From contig VMSZ01000038.1 of NCBI GenBank assembly GCA_013791885.1, positions 62,001 through 126,000 on the forward strand: 64,000 bases of DNA, in the 5' to 3' direction. The translations under genes and the position numbers were made by a program. The notes beneath the pieces are model-generated. The model saw only the letters and a program-made list of their open reading frames with translations, ran no database searches and was not told the DNA's origin. Origin of the DNA: Sulfurimonas sp. (GTDB lineage: Bacteria > Campylobacterota > Campylobacteria > Campylobacterales > Sulfurimonadaceae). Shown in pieces: positions 41,954-49,934 of the stretch; position 1 is the first letter of the stretch; every line of letters begins with the position of its first letter.

Positions 41954-43600
41954 ATGAGCTCAAACAATATAAAGTTTTCCGCTTTTTCTCTTGCTAAACG
42001 CAAGGAGCTTGTGGGGGATGATTTTTATGATGCAAAAACCATAGGCGGTGTGACAATCGCCATTGTCTGTGATGGCGTTGGCAGTGCCGAGGAGGGTGCT
42101 GAAGCGGCAAAACGCACGACAAACTATCTTATGAATAACTTCAAAAACCGCCCAAAAAGCTGGAGTATCGAAAAATCAATCAAGAGTTTCATTCAATCTA
42201 TAAACGCCATCTTATACGAAGAATCACAAATAAATTATGAACGCTCAGAGCTTGTAACGACACTCACTCTTGTAGTGCTTGAGGGAAACAGACTCTACGG
42301 TGCAAACGTGGGAGACAGCCGTGTGTATCTTCAGAGAAACAACGAGATACATCAACTCTCCTCGGACCATTCTATGGATGAAGCAGGATATGAGAATGTT
42401 CTTACTCAGGCCATAGGGATTGCTCCTGAAGTGGATATTTACTACTTTGAAAATATTCTGGAAAAAGATGATTTTATTCTTTTGTGCAGCGATGGGCTTT
42501 ATACTATTATGAGCAAAGACCGTTTGAGTAAAGGGCTTGGTCTGGGAGCGCATTCGTTGGTTAAAAAAGCGAGTTCGCTTATGGAGGACAATCTTCCTGA
42601 TGACACTACGGCAATTGTTTTAGAAGTGTTAAATGCAGATGAAAAAGAGCTGCTCAAGAGACAAAATGTTCCTATTCCTAAGAGTCTTAAAGCAGGGCAA
42701 AATATCGATGGCTATATTTTAGAAAAGTCCTTAATCCAAAACGACAGAACATGGATAGCGTTTAAAAAAACAAAACGTTATGTACTTAAATTTGCGCCAA
42801 TAGAAGCGATAGATGATGAGACAATCTTAGACTTGTTTGTTAAAGAAGCCTGGAATGCTAAGCGGCTTAAGGCAGACTTTTTTGCCAAAGCGGTCATTCC
42901 AAAAAATAGAACGGCACGTTACTATGTGATGGAACTTTTTGATGGGGAAGATTTAGGTAAATACCTCAAAACGCAGCAACTCAGTATTGATGATGGAGTG
43001 AAGCTTGCACAAACGCTGTTAAAAATGTCTCAGTTTTTACTCAAATACGATTTAGTCCATGGCGATATAAAACCTGAAAATATCATGCTTTGTAAAGATG
43101 AAAAAAGACATTTTGAATTTAAAATCATAGACTTTGGAAGTATTACAGAGATTTTTTCGACGCATTCAAAAGCGGGAACACCGAGCTTTTTGTCTCCTGA
43201 GCGTTTTGTAAATGAGGCCATCAGCGAAACAAGCGAGATATTTGCAATAGGTGTGACGCTCTATTTGGCACTCACGGGAAAATATCCTTACGGGGAGATA
43301 GAACCTTTTCAAAACCCTGCGTTTAAAGAGGCAAAAAAACCAAGCACCTACAATAAAAACATCCCCGATTGGCTTGACAGCGTCATTTTACGTTCTATAG
43401 CCATCGACAAAGAACAGCGATATGCGTATTACTCCGAGATGGCTTATGAGCTTTCAAATCCTCAAAAAGTAAAACCTTTCTTTGCAAAAGGCGCAACACT
43501 TATTGAACGTTCACCTCTTGCGTTTTATAGAACAGGCTTTATCCTTATGACAGTACTCAGTATGGCACTTCTGCTTCTTATAGGCTACCAAAACAGTTAA
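41954..43600 (+). CDS. Fused PP2C phosphatase and protein kinase of the nitrate cluster
   Basis: 548 residues from ATG 41954. Residues 1-230 are a PP2C phosphatase (IVCDGVGSAEEGAEAAKRT, GANVGDSRVYLQ, LLCSDGLY, DDTTAIVLE). Residues 245-515 are a Ser/Thr kinase with catalytic HGDIKPENIM and metal-binding IDFGS; the glycine-rich loop is degenerate (LIQNDRTWIAF). A single C-terminal membrane helix ends the protein. Fused kinase/phosphatases like this occur in nitrate-assimilation clusters of other proteobacteria. The likely role is regulatory modification of a transporter or reductase, with the target unknown. Confidence 0.85.
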   Translation: MSSNNIKFSAFSLAKRKELVGDDFYDAKTIGGVTIAIVCDGVGSAEEGAEAAKRTTNYLMNNFKNRPKSWSIEKSIKSFIQSINAILYEESQINYERSELVTTLTLVVLEGNRLYGANVGDSRVYLQRNNEIHQLSSDHSMDEAGYENVLTQAIGIAPEVDIYYFENILEKDDFILLCSDGLYTIMSKDRLSKGLGLGAHSLVKKASSLMEDNLPDDTTAIVLEVLNADEKELLKRQNVPIPKSLKAGQNIDGYILEKSLIQNDRTWIAFKKTKRYVLKFAPIEAIDDETILDLFVKEAWNAKRLKADFFAKAVIPKNRTARYYVMELFDGEDLGKYLKTQQLSIDDGVKLAQTLLKMSQFLLKYDLVHGDIKPENIMLCKDEKRHFEFKIIDFGSITEIFSTHSKAGTPSFLSPERFVNEAISETSEIFAIGVTLYLALTGKYPYGEIEPFQNPAFKEAKKPSTYNKNIPDWLDSVILRSIAIDKEQRYAYYSEMAYELSNPQKVKPFFAKGATLIERSPLAFYRTGFILMTVLSMALLLLIGYQNS

Positions 43601-43647
43601 AAAATTGTTTTTCAGAATTCAGTACTTTTATGTAATATTAAGTATTG

Positions 43648-43703
43648 ACTGTATAAATATTAGGCAATTACATGCGTATATTCCATTCTTAAAGCAGTAT
43701 AAT
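43648..43703 (+). promoter_or_regulatory. narK promoter with shared 15-bp operator
   Basis: ACTGTATAAATATTA at 43648-43662, TCCATTC at 43682-43688 and -10 TATAAT at 43698-43703 repeat the nrtA arrangement to within one base. This suggests a common activator for both nitrate transporters. Confidence 0.72.
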
Positions 43704-43752
43704 TTTTCCAATAAATAAAACTTAATGAAAAGTTAAGTTACAAGGAAAAAAG

Positions 43753-45033
43753 ATGGCGGGATTTAAAGATTTAAAAGGACAAGGGCATGCACCGACGCTG
43801 TTCATGGCTTTTTTGTATTTCGATATGAGTTTTATGGTTTGGACTATGCTTGGTCCCTTAAGCACCGAGATTACGGAAGCTTTAGCACTTACCGGGCATA
43901 TAATGAGTGCAGGAGAAAAAGCAACGCTTCTTTCTCTTCCGATTCTCTCAGGTGCACTGCTGAGAATCTTGCTTGGATTCGGTGTTGATAAACTTGGAGC
44001 TAAAGTTACTGCTTTGATGGCACAAACCGTTGTTATTGCAGCGCTATTAACTGCTTTTTTCATGGGCAGCGACATTACATACAACGCACTCTTAATTGTT
44101 GCGCTAGGTCTTGGTTTTGCAGGGGCATCTTTTGCGGTGGCACTTCCACAGGCAGGTCAATGGTATCCGCCAAAGCTTCAGGGTGTTGTTTTGGGAATTG
44201 CAGGAGCCGGAAATATCGGTGTAGTCATCGACTTCTTGTTTGCGCCTAAAATTGCGGAACTTTGGGGCTGGGAATCAGTCTTTGGTGTTGGTGCGGCTAT
44301 GGCGATTGTTGTTCTTATCGCTTACGCATTTCTTGCTAAAAACGCTCCCGCGGAAGTTTACACGGCTCGTCCTAAAAAGTTAAAAGACTACGGCAAGCTG
44401 CTTAAAGACAAAGACACTTGGTGGTTTAACCTCTTTTATGCGGTAAGTTTTGGCGGGTTTGTCGGGTTTGCAGGATATATGAAAGTTTACTTAATGAGCA
44501 CTTACCAGGCTGACATGAGCGCTTTTGGCTTGGATGTTTTGGATGAGGGAAATGTAAAAGTTGTTGCAGGCTATTTTGGTGCTTTATGTATCTTCGCAGG
44601 GGCTGTTTTACGTCCTGTAGGCGGGGCTATTGCAGACAAACTTGGCGGAATTAAATCACTCTATATTTTCTTTGGGACAGTTATTCTTTTAGCAGTTTTA
44701 AACGCAAGCATGACCCTGCCTTTTGGTGTAGCTATCTTGGTCTTGTTTTTAATCATGGCTAACCTCGGTATGGCAAACGGCGCAGTGTTTCAACTCGTAC
44801 CACAAAGATTTGGCAAGGATATCGGGATTATGACGGGAATCATCGGTGCAGCCGGCGGTCTTGGCGGAACGGCTCTTATTAAAACACTTGGCTGGTCTAA
44901 AGGTGCGTTTGATGGTTACGCGGCAGGATTTATGATCTTTGCAGCGGTTGTTATGGTCGCACTCATGGGCATCTCTCTTGTAAAAACAAGATGGAGAACG
45001 ACATGGGGCGTTCAAGCTGGCGGAAGGATATAA
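43753..45033 (+). CDS. narK: Nitrate/nitrite transporter, MFS NarK family
   Basis: 426 residues, 12 membrane helices. NarK signatures: SFMVWTMLGPLSTEI in helix 1, the first glycine-rich nitrate signature (GLGFAGASFAVALPQAGQWYP), and the second (MANLGMANGAVFQLVPQRFGKDIGIMTGIIGAAGGLGG). Conserved arginine in RILLGFGVDKLG. A second route for nitrate beside NrtABC, or nitrite export. It lies one base before cysG, so transporter, siroheme synthase and reductase form an operon. Confidence 0.93.
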   Translation: MAGFKDLKGQGHAPTLFMAFLYFDMSFMVWTMLGPLSTEITEALALTGHIMSAGEKATLLSLPILSGALLRILLGFGVDKLGAKVTALMAQTVVIAALLTAFFMGSDITYNALLIVALGLGFAGASFAVALPQAGQWYPPKLQGVVLGIAGAGNIGVVIDFLFAPKIAELWGWESVFGVGAAMAIVVLIAYAFLAKNAPAEVYTARPKKLKDYGKLLKDKDTWWFNLFYAVSFGGFVGFAGYMKVYLMSTYQADMSAFGLDVLDEGNVKVVAGYFGALCIFAGAVLRPVGGAIADKLGGIKSLYIFFGTVILLAVLNASMTLPFGVAILVLFLIMANLGMANGAVFQLVPQRFGKDIGIMTGIIGAAGGLGGTALIKTLGWSKGAFDGYAAGFMIFAAVVMVALMGISLVKTRWRTTWGVQAGGRI

Positions 45034-45034
45034 A

Positions 45035-46324
45035 ATGCAATACAAAACCCTGCCAATCGTGTTGAAAGATATGAAAGTCCTGCTCATTGGAGGGGGCAAA
45101 GTAGCGCTTCAAAAGGCGGAAGTTATGCAGAGAAACGCAGTTGATTTTGAGTGCGTTTCTTCTGCTTTTATTGAAGAATTTCAAAGTATAAACGCAAGAC
45201 AAACGCAGAAAGATTTTGAACGGGGAGATTTGCAAAACTACGCAGTTGTCGTAGATGCGACAGGTTGTGAAGATGTTATGAACAGCCTTTTGGCACATAA
45301 AAAAGAGCTAAATTTTCTCTACAACTGCGTGGACGTTCCGGCTGTGTGTGACTTCTTTTTTGCCGCACTTTTGGAGTACGGTTCACTTAAAATAGCAGTG
45401 TCCTCTTCTGGCGCAAGTCCAACGCTTGCACAAAGTGTACGTGAGAAGATACAAAGAGTATTGCCAAAAGAGCTTGAGAGCTTAAACGCAGCACTTCAGA
45501 GTAAACGCAGTGAAGGAATAATAGACATCAACGAGGCTAAAAAAGAGGCAAAAAAACTCTTAGGCAAGGTAACACTTGTCGGCTGCGGAACAGGTGATGT
45601 TGACCTTTTGACACTCAAAGCTTACAAAAGTATTCAAAACGCAGACGTGGTTTTTATCGACCATCTTATTAGCGATGAAATAATTGAGATTATTCCCAAA
45701 GATACGATGAAAATCTCGGTAGGCAAACAAAAAGGCGCACATAGCGTCAAACAGGAAAAAATCAACGAGATGCTCATTGAGTACGCCTCAAACGGCTTCG
45801 AAGTTGCGCGTCTTAAAGCAGGTGATCCTTACATTTTTGGTCGCGGAGCAGAAGAGGCTCAGGCACTCATAGAACATAACATTCGTGTAGATGTCATTCC
45901 TGGAATTTCGTCTGCCATAGCTGGACCGCTGAGCGCGGGGATTGCACCGACAGCCCGTGGGTATGCAACAAACCTCTCCATTGTTTCGGCGCACTTGGCA
46001 GGAAACTCCATCAACACCGAATGGATAGATTTACTTAAGATGAAAAACCACACAACCATTGTGCTTATGGGGCTTTCACGTGCAGATGAAATTGTAAAAG
46101 CGGCGCTTGAGGCCGGAGCCGATGCTAACATGCCAACGGCAATTATCTCAAACGCTTCAAGACCAAACCAAACGCGAATTATTACAACCCTAAGAGAGTT
46201 GCCAAGTTTTGCAAAAGATGCACCTAGACCGGGGATTATCGTCTTTGGGGATGTGGTGAACTTAGCAAAAATACTTCCGAGTTATGAGATGAAAGAGGAG
46301 ATATGTGATGAAAAGATTGCATGA
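45035..46324 (+). CDS. cysG: Siroheme synthase (precorrin-2 dehydrogenase plus uroporphyrinogen-III methyltransferase)
   Basis: 429 residues. The N-terminal third is the dehydrogenase/ferrochelatase part (VLLIGGGKVALQKAEV, later YNCVDVPAVCDFFF). The C-terminal part is the SAM-dependent methyltransferase (LVGCGTGDVDLLTLKAYKSIQNADVVFIDHLI, RLKAGDPYIFGRGAEEA). It makes siroheme for the nitrite reductase encoded next. The region is unusually dense in the AAACGCA/TGCGTTT heptamer (about seven copies in the first 620 bases). Its end overlaps nirA by 17 bases. Confidence 0.93.
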   Translation: MQYKTLPIVLKDMKVLLIGGGKVALQKAEVMQRNAVDFECVSSAFIEEFQSINARQTQKDFERGDLQNYAVVVDATGCEDVMNSLLAHKKELNFLYNCVDVPAVCDFFFAALLEYGSLKIAVSSSGASPTLAQSVREKIQRVLPKELESLNAALQSKRSEGIIDINEAKKEAKKLLGKVTLVGCGTGDVDLLTLKAYKSIQNADVVFIDHLISDEIIEIIPKDTMKISVGKQKGAHSVKQEKINEMLIEYASNGFEVARLKAGDPYIFGRGAEEAQALIEHNIRVDVIPGISSAIAGPLSAGIAPTARGYATNLSIVSAHLAGNSINTEWIDLLKMKNHTTIVLMGLSRADEIVKAALEAGADANMPTAIISNASRPNQTRIITTLRELPSFAKDAPRPGIIVFGDVVNLAKILPSYEMKEEICDEKIA

Positions 46325-47903
46325 GGCTTACGCCGCACACAGTAAAAAAGTCAATAAAATTGAGCAGATGAAGGAGTTAAAAACACCAATGTCTGTTTAT
46401 GTTAACCTAAAAATTCTTTGCGAAAACGGCTATGAAAATCTCAAAGATGAAGACAGTAAATATTTTCTCAAATGTTTTGGATTGTTTGACAAGGGCGAGG
46501 GCGAGTTTATGATTCGTGTGCGTGTTCCTGCGGGGCAACTCAGCCTTGAACAGGCTTTGGCAATTGGTAAAATATCCAAAGAGTTTGGAAATGACTACAT
46601 AGATATCACCACAAGACAGCAGATAGAGCTGCGTTTTATAAAGTTTGAAAATCTTTACGAGGTCATAACAAGTTTGGATTTAGCGGGGCTTACGACGTTT
46701 CAGACGGGGATTGACAACTTTAGAAATATCGTTACTTCTTCATACGACGGACTCAGCGAAGAGAGTTTGATTACATGTATGCCGATTATCGAAGAGCTTC
46801 AAGAGATATTTTTGAAAAAAGAGGAGTGGACGGGCGTTTTGCCTCGTAAATTTAACGCAGCAATTTTGGGAACACAAACCAATGACTGCAATATTTTCGG
46901 GCATGACTGCTCGTTTATTCTTGCAAAAAAAGGCGAGGCTTTGGGTTTTAATCTTTACCTTGGCGGAAGAGTCGGGATGCAAGCACAAGACAGCGGACTG
47001 TTTGTAAAACCAGAGGATGTAAAAGAGGCATTTTTGTCTGTCATATCTTTGTTTAAAGAGTTTGGATTTCGAGACAACCGTAACAAAAACCGCCTGCATT
47101 TTCTTATAGAAGAGGTCGGTATGCAAGCTTTTGCGGAGGCTATTGTGCAGACGACAAAAGCAAAATTGGGGAGTTCCGGAGAAATTCTGCTTGCAAATGA
47201 ACACAAAATTCCTGCTGATGGCATAGTTAAACTGAAAGAGGGAAAATCGGCACTTTTGTTTAATATTCCTTCCGGGATTTTTAGCGGAAGCGACCTCCTT
47301 GCCTCTGCTGAGGAAGCCCAAGAAGTTGGCGGTGAGCTGCGTTTATCGATAGAGCAGAGTTTTTACATCGTCTGCAGGGATGAAGATATTGGCAAAATAA
47401 AAGAGAGTGAGATATATGCAAAATACGCGAAATATCAAAATCCTTATTTTGTTCACCAAATAGCCTGTGCAGGGACTGCGACTTGTTCTTTTGGTGTTAT
47501 TCCTAATAAGCCTGATGCTATTGAGATGGCGGAATATTTGTACAAAGAGGTGCCGCTTGAAGATGCAAAGGTAAGAATGTACTGGTCGGCGTGTCCAAAA
47601 GGGTGCGGAATTCACGGCATTGCCGACATTGGTTTTGAAGGTTGCAAGGCCAAGGACGCCAATGGTGAAACTTGTTTTGGAGTACACATTCTTCTAGGTG
47701 GAAAAGCCGCAACACAGGCGCAAGAAGCAAGAATTATTTATAAAGCCGTGCCTTTAAGTGAAGCAAAATATACGGTAAAAAAAATCATGCTTATGTATAA
47801 AAAGGAAAGAGAAGCGGGTGAGAGTTTCGAGAGCTTTGAGAGCCGTGTTTTAAGCTGTTTGGAAAACGAGGCTTTGGTGGAAAAAATAGAGAGTTATCAC
47901 TGA
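46308..47903 (+). CDS. nirA: Ferredoxin-type nitrite reductase (siroheme, [4Fe-4S])
   Basis: 531 residues from ATG 46308, seven bases after GAGGAG. Two ferredoxin-like half-domains and the siroheme/[4Fe-4S] cysteines Cys387, Cys393, Cys429 and Cys433 (CAGTATC and CPKGC). DITTRQQIELR in the first half is typical of the nitrite/sulfite reductase family. It reduces nitrite to ammonium with six electrons in the cytoplasm. Nitrite rather than sulfite follows from the operon with narK and cysG and the presence of nasA. Confidence 0.9.
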   Translation: MKRLHEAYAAHSKKVNKIEQMKELKTPMSVYVNLKILCENGYENLKDEDSKYFLKCFGLFDKGEGEFMIRVRVPAGQLSLEQALAIGKISKEFGNDYIDITTRQQIELRFIKFENLYEVITSLDLAGLTTFQTGIDNFRNIVTSSYDGLSEESLITCMPIIEELQEIFLKKEEWTGVLPRKFNAAILGTQTNDCNIFGHDCSFILAKKGEALGFNLYLGGRVGMQAQDSGLFVKPEDVKEAFLSVISLFKEFGFRDNRNKNRLHFLIEEVGMQAFAEAIVQTTKAKLGSSGEILLANEHKIPADGIVKLKEGKSALLFNIPSGIFSGSDLLASAEEAQEVGGELRLSIEQSFYIVCRDEDIGKIKESEIYAKYAKYQNPYFVHQIACAGTATCSFGVIPNKPDAIEMAEYLYKEVPLEDAKVRMYWSACPKGCGIHGIADIGFEGCKAKDANGETCFGVHILLGGKAATQAQEARIIYKAVPLSEAKYTVKKIMLMYKKEREAGESFESFESRVLSCLENEALVEKIESYH

Positions 47904-47911
47904 TTTTAAGC

Positions 47912-48049
47912 ACTCAAATCAGCTAAGTCCATTTGAGCGGTAAGGACAGTTACTCTCCCGTATCCGACAGATACGGGTAGCTTTAGGGGGTTGTAGGGAC
48001 ATTTGTCCCTGCCACTAAAACGGACGAGTTCGTTTTAGTGCATAACATG
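47912..48049 (-). repeat. Structured intergenic repeat family A, copy 4
   Basis: Inverted copy and the longest. On the minus strand: TTATGCAC, hairpin 1 (CACTAAAACG AACTCGTC CGTTTTAGTG), core GGCAGGGACAAATGTCCCT plus ACAACCCCCTAAAGCTAC, hairpin 3 (CCCGTATC/GATACGGG), and an extra hairpin CTCAAAT..ATTTGAG at 47912-47936. It fills most of the nirA-rqcH gap. Confidence 0.85.
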
Positions 48050-48061
48050 AATCATATGTGA

Positions 48062-48074
48062 TACAATCATGCCA
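48062..48074 (+). promoter_or_regulatory. Predicted leaderless promoter of rqcH
   Basis: TGATACAAT provides a -10 box (TACAAT, 48062-48067) whose expected start point, six to seven bases on, is the A of the ATG at 48074. No ribosome-binding site precedes the ATG. Confidence 0.45.
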
Positions 48075-49402
48075 TGAAACTATCACACTTAAAACAAATA
48101 ACTTCTTACATACAAAAATTTACAAAAATCTCTGCAATATTCAGGGTGTCGGACACTATTTTAAAAGTGGTTTTCGACAGAGATGATGAAATATATTTTG
48201 AAATGCAGCGCTCAAATGCAAACATTTTTAAAACGCAGTCTTACCCGCGCTCCAAAGTCTACAATGCTCCTTTTGATGTTGTTTTGGCAAAGCGGTTTAA
48301 CCGCTCGAACATCCTTGAAGTCGGACTTTTAAATGACGATAAAGTACTGCGTTTTAAAACTTCCGTCGCTTCTGCGTATAAGCAAGAGATAACTTACCTG
48401 CAGATTGAAATGACGGGAAAATATACAAACATCATTATTTTAGATGAGCAAAATATTGTGCTCGAAGCGCTTCGTCATGTGGATTTGTTCTCCTCTTTTC
48501 GAGAAGTAAGAGTCGGGCAGAAGCTGCTTGATATTCCCTCTGCTCCATTTGAAGCAAAAGAGTATCCGCTTGAGGATGTTGAAAGTTTTTTGTATGCACA
48601 GCATGAAACGCAGCAAAACCAAAAACTTGTATCTGCAAAAAAACAAAAAATAGCTCTTTTACAGAAGAAACTCAAAAAGCTGGAAAAACTTTTGAACTCT
48701 TTGGATGATGAAGAGGCACTGCTAAAAGAAGCGGATATTTCGCAGCACTACGGCAATCTTGTGCTTTCAAATATGCACAATATCAAGCCTTATTCACGTT
48801 TTTTGAAACTGCAGGATTATGATGGAAGTGAAATTGAAATAGAGCTTGATAAAGCCTATGCGACTCTCCCTCAAATCTCAAATGCACTCTTTACAAAAAG
48901 TAAAAAAGCAAAGCAAAAAGCCATGCATATGCATATAGAAAAAGATTCTTTAAGTGCAAAAATAGAGCATATCAAACTTTTTATCCATGCAGTACAAGAG
49001 GCTAAAGATGTGGCAAAAATAGAGCTTTTGTTTCCAAAAAAAGTACAAAGTAAAAAAATAAAACAGAATGATTCTATAGAGATGTTTCTTATAGAAGGCT
49101 ACAAAGTTCAGCTTGGCAAAAATGAAAACGGCAATGTACAACTCTTGCAAAACGCCAAAGCAAAAGATGTCTGGCTCCACTTAAAAGAACGTCCATCTAC
49201 GCATGTTCTCATTACAACAGATAAACAAAATGTTCCCATGAGTGTGATTGAAGGAGCTGCAAGACTCTGCGTAGAGTTTACCACGACTCAAAAAGACAGG
49301 TTTTTGGTCGATTATACTCCACGGCGTGAAGTAAGTATTCAAAGCGGTGCGAATGTGCTTTACAATAAATATAAAACAATTGAAGTGGATAACCGAGACT
49401 AA
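48074..49402 (+). CDS. rqcH: NFACT-family ribosome quality-control protein
   Basis: 442 residues. N-terminal NFACT-N-like domain (SAIFRVSDTILKVVFDRDDEIYFEMQ, YLQIEMTGKYTNIIILDE), a short coiled coil at about residues 185-225, and the NFACT-R module near the end (KAKDVWLHLKERPSTHVLITTDKQ). RqcH proteins bind stalled 50S subunits and add alanine tails to the nascent chain. Shorter than the Bacillus form (about 570), in line with compact epsilon homologues. Formerly annotated as fibronectin-binding protein. Monocistronic between two repeats. Confidence 0.87.
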   Translation: MKLSHLKQITSYIQKFTKISAIFRVSDTILKVVFDRDDEIYFEMQRSNANIFKTQSYPRSKVYNAPFDVVLAKRFNRSNILEVGLLNDDKVLRFKTSVASAYKQEITYLQIEMTGKYTNIIILDEQNIVLEALRHVDLFSSFREVRVGQKLLDIPSAPFEAKEYPLEDVESFLYAQHETQQNQKLVSAKKQKIALLQKKLKKLEKLLNSLDDEEALLKEADISQHYGNLVLSNMHNIKPYSRFLKLQDYDGSEIEIELDKAYATLPQISNALFTKSKKAKQKAMHMHIEKDSLSAKIEHIKLFIHAVQEAKDVAKIELLFPKKVQSKKIKQNDSIEMFLIEGYKVQLGKNENGNVQLLQNAKAKDVWLHLKERPSTHVLITTDKQNVPMSVIEGAARLCVEFTTTQKDRFLVDYTPRREVSIQSGANVLYNKYKTIEVDNRD

Positions 49403-49410
49403 TAAATAAA

Positions 49411-49527
49411 CTCTCGCCAAAGGCGAAGCTTTCACGAGAAATCATTTAGTGATTTCCTGCATTGGGCTTTAGCCCTTAAGTCGCCTCAGCGGCGTGAGCG
49501 GAGTAAAAGGGATGTATTCCTTTTACG
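49411..49527 (-). repeat. Structured intergenic repeat family B, copy 3
   Basis: Inverted copy. On the minus strand: hairpin 1 (GTAAAAGG AATACATC CCTTTTAC), TCCGCT, hairpin 2 (CGCCGCTGAGGCG), ACTTAAGGGC TAAAGCCC, then two more hairpins (GAAATCA..TGATTTC and TCGCC TTT GGCGA). It starts eight bases after the rqcH stop, so it may also serve as its 3' end structure. Confidence 0.8.
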
Positions 49528-49580
49528 GAAAAATAAGATGATGTCCCTTCATTTTATGCAATAAAATTAAGGAGAGTACG

Positions 49581-49883
49581 ATGGCAATAGGTCCGATTGG
49601 GAACGCTATCTTTGTGAATCAGATGACTGCAAGTGTTGCTTCTGTTCAGAATGCCCACAATAATCGTGTTGATTTCCAAAATATGGTGGCGCAGGCTGCT
49701 GCAAATGAAAAAGAAGAGAAAGTTCTTGAGGTTCGTCCGACAGAAGAGAACCAGGAAGTTGATCCAGACCGTGAGCATCAAAAAGATGAGGCGGACGCAC
49801 AAAATGAACGAAGCCCAAAAAAAGAGAAACAAGAGGAAGAAGAGGCGATAGAACTCCATTATAAACTTGATATTAAAGTATGA
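49581..49883 (+). CDS. Conserved hypothetical charged protein
   Basis: 100 residues, good ribosome site (AAGGAGAG). N-terminal IGPIGNAIFVNQMTASVASVQNAHNNRVDFQNMVAQAAANEKEEKVLEVRPTEE is followed by a very acidic and lysine-rich middle, and the last residues LHYKLDIKV form a likely strand. I have seen similar proteins in Sulfurimonas-like genomes annotated as hypothetical, without function. No signal or membrane helix. It precedes cdsA by 51 bases, perhaps in the same transcript. Confidence 0.75.
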   Translation: MAIGPIGNAIFVNQMTASVASVQNAHNNRVDFQNMVAQAAANEKEEKVLEVRPTEENQEVDPDREHQKDEADAQNERSPKKEKQEEEEAIELHYKLDIKV

Positions 49884-49934
49884 TAGGATACAATTGCGTT
49901 TTATAATATTTAACAAAGAATTCAAGGATGTTTT

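Noticed and set aside
4608-49527. CRISPR array or integron attC array for the hairpin repeats
   Set aside because: The repeats are single, far apart and in both orientations, with no spacers, cas genes or integrase.
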